A stretch of DNA of 8,381 bases from a bacterium (lineage in GTDB: Bacteria; UBA6262), in assembly GCA_028716025.1 (NCBI GenBank), contig JAQUQP010000080.1, positions 1-8,381 of the forward strand, written 5' to 3'. The notes beneath the pieces were generated by a model. That model worked only from the letters and a program-made list of their open reading frames with translations. It was not told where the DNA came from and made no database searches. Made by a program: the position numbers and the translations under genes. Below, in pieces: positions 6,978 through 8,381 of the stretch; within the stretch, counting starts at the first letter, position 1; each line of letters starts with the position of its first letter.

Positions 6978-8381
6978 CTATTTAACTATAGACGATAATC
7001 CTGATAAACCAAGGAAATAGGCTATATCATCGTCTTCAATATACAGATTCATTGTAGCATTTACTGCTTTTTGTTCCAGCGCATCTTCATAATTTACCTT
7101 AATATTTAACCAATTGGTTAATTTGTAGGTGGCACCTGCATTGATCCAGGCTTTATTCTTATTATCTACTTTCCGGTCGAAACGGAAAACTTCACTATAC
7201 AGCTCCAACCGTGGATTGGTTGAGAACGGCCGCCATCCTGCGCCGAAACCGCCACCCGATTTAATCACTCCCCCATATATTGTGAACGGACCAAAATCTT
7301 TACCCAGTTCAGCGGTAAAGCTATTATATTTCTGGTTGCCGGCATCATACTTGATGGTCTCACCGGTCACTGGATCGTGTGGTCGGTCGCCTTTAATGTT
7401 ATTAACCGCGAAATAATAAAATTTATCCGGTTTCGGGCGTATCCTGATACCAAAATCACTTCGGGTCAACGTATCGACACTGTTATAATTAAGATTATAA
7501 TCCCAGTAGGTTTTAAAACCACTAATCCGCGTCAATAATTTTTTAGCATCGTCTGAAGCGCTACGCAAGCTGGCCACCGTACCTTTGACATCATCGGCCA
7601 TTTGTTCGTCGTTGACTAATTTACCTAATGTCCCTTGCCCACCTTCGATCTTAGTCGCGATATTATTCAGGGAAGTCAAAGCAGCATCAAGTTTCACACT
7701 AATATTCTTGAAATTCTCCATAGTTGTTTTTAAGTCTTCTTTAGAGATCGCCCCGCTTAAGTCATCAAGCTTGGCCGCCACCTGGTTTATGCGCACGGAA
7801 AATTGTTCAAAATTATCCACAATGTTGGAGATGTTCTCATTCTTGCTGTCTAACAGGGTATTAACTTTTTCCATGACTGAGCTGACATTCGTGAATATTT
7901 TTTTTAAAGAATCTTTCATTTCCTTGTCGCCGGTAAATTCTTTGACCGCGTCGGCCAAGTCAGTGAACCCTTTTAAGCCTTCATTAACGATCCGGTCAAA
8001 ACTGACCGGGTCAATACCAATCAGCATATCCCCTTCTTTTAAGGGCCGGTCTGTTTTTGTACCCAGATATAATTCCAGGTATTTGGTCCCGATCAGGCCG
8101 GTAGACGCGATCGTGGCCCGGGCATCAGAGAAAACCGAAAGATTTCCTTTGATCCATAGGGTCACCTGGGCTTTTCCCCTGACCAAATCGACTTTTGTGA
8201 CTTCACCTATCTGTACACCGGCGGTTTTGACCGGGGCCCTGACCTGCAAGCCGCTGATATCACTAAACAGGACCTTAATGGTATAGCCGCGTTCCAAACG
8301 AAAATCACCTACTAAAAGAATAGCTGATCCTAAAAGTATCAAACTGACCAAGACCAGCAATCCTACTTTAGTTTCCTGGCT
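6978..8381 (-). CDS. MlaD-like MCE-domain protein with C-terminal beta-barrel-like domain (5' end missing)
   Basis: 467 residues are visible and the frame is open to the right edge, so the true start lies outside; the first visible residues, SQETKVGLLVLV, are typical just after an MlaD initiator. Numbered from the edge: a single membrane anchor (about 6-25), an MCE domain (about 32-107, with GLQVRAPVKTAGVQIGEV and STGLIGTKYLEL), a long helical stretch (about 118-285) rich in charged and amphipathic residues, then a C-terminal domain (about 289-467) of alternating strands such as FGIRIRP, KFYYFAV, RLELYSEVFRF and WLNIKVNYE. MCE proteins carry lipids between membranes with an MlaE permease and MlaF ATPase. 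The terminal domain resembles a small outer-membrane barrel, so one chain may span the periplasm. mlaE and mlaF may lie to the right. Family certain; barrel inferred. Confidence 0.88.
   Translation of the reverse strand, partial: SQETKVGLLVLVSLILLGSAILLVGDFRLERGYTIKVLFSDISGLQVRAPVKTAGVQIGEVTKVDLVRGKAQVTLWIKGNLSVFSDARATIASTGLIGTKYLELYLGTKTDRPLKEGDMLIGIDPVSFDRIVNEGLKGFTDLADAVKEFTGDKEMKDSLKKIFTNVSSVMEKVNTLLDSKNENISNIVDNFEQFSVRINQVAAKLDDLSGAISKEDLKTTMENFKNISVKLDAALTSLNNIATKIEGGQGTLGKLVNDEQMADDVKGTVASLRSASDDAKKLLTRISGFKTYWDYNLNYNSVDTLTRSDFGIRIRPKPDKFYYFAVNNIKGDRPHDPVTGETIKYDAGNQKYNSFTAELGKDFGPFTIYGGVIKSGGGFGAGWRPFSTNPRLELYSEVFRFDRKVDNKNKAWINAGATYKLTNWLNIKVNYEDALEQKAVNATMNLYIEDDDIAYFLGLSGLSSIVK

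Noticed and set aside
7585..8286. 233-codon plus-strand frame opposite the mlaD-like gene
   Set aside because: It is antisense to a clear MCE-family gene, has no recognisable domain, and its composition is that of a codon shadow.

Overview
All genes in this window read on the minus strand, so the genetic order runs from the right edge to the left. It is a compact housekeeping block: the 3' part of an mlaD-type gene (MCE domain), then radA, a yacL-like membrane PIN/TRAM gene, ispD, ispF, cysE, cysS and rlmB, followed by tRNA-Thr(UGU) and tRNA-Tyr(GUA). The order radA-yacL-ispD-ispF-cysE-cysS-rlmB matches the block known from Bacillus, Clostridia and relatives, but disA (normally between radA and yacL), gltX and mrnC are missing.

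The first gene argues for a diderm cell. It encodes a membrane-anchored MCE domain, a long helical segment and a strand-rich C-terminal domain of about 180 residues that looks like a small outer-membrane beta-barrel. A Firmicutes-like gene order together with an outer-membrane lipid-transport protein suggests an uncultivated diderm lineage such as Margulisbacteria or Omnitrophota. This placement is inference; no 16S rRNA gene or lineage-diagnostic protein is present.

Layout: 6978-8381 mlaD-like gene (5' end off the window); 5570-6940 radA; 5478-5574 an AT-rich inverted-repeat element in the only sizeable gap of the operon; 4462-5445 yacL-like; 3779-4465 ispD; 3302-3778 ispF; 2665-3300 cysE; 1227-2675 cysS; 488-1222 rlmB. 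From yacL to rlmB the genes overlap or are separated by 0-4 nt, so they are probably one translationally coupled operon. A good sigma70-type promoter overlaps the rlmB stop codon and points at the tRNA pair (247-331 and 348-420). The leftmost 246 bp hold no recognisable gene but contain a gap-free imperfect palindrome of about 160 bp (79-238).

Functional themes are phospholipid traffic (mlaD), recombination (radA), an RNA-binding nuclease-like membrane protein (yacL), two steps of the MEP isoprenoid pathway (ispD, ispF), cysteine synthesis and charging (cysE, cysS), and translation (rlmB, tRNAs). I found no defence system, CRISPR array, transposase or prophage gene. The points of most interest are the MCE/beta-barrel fusion and the two palindromic intergenic elements.
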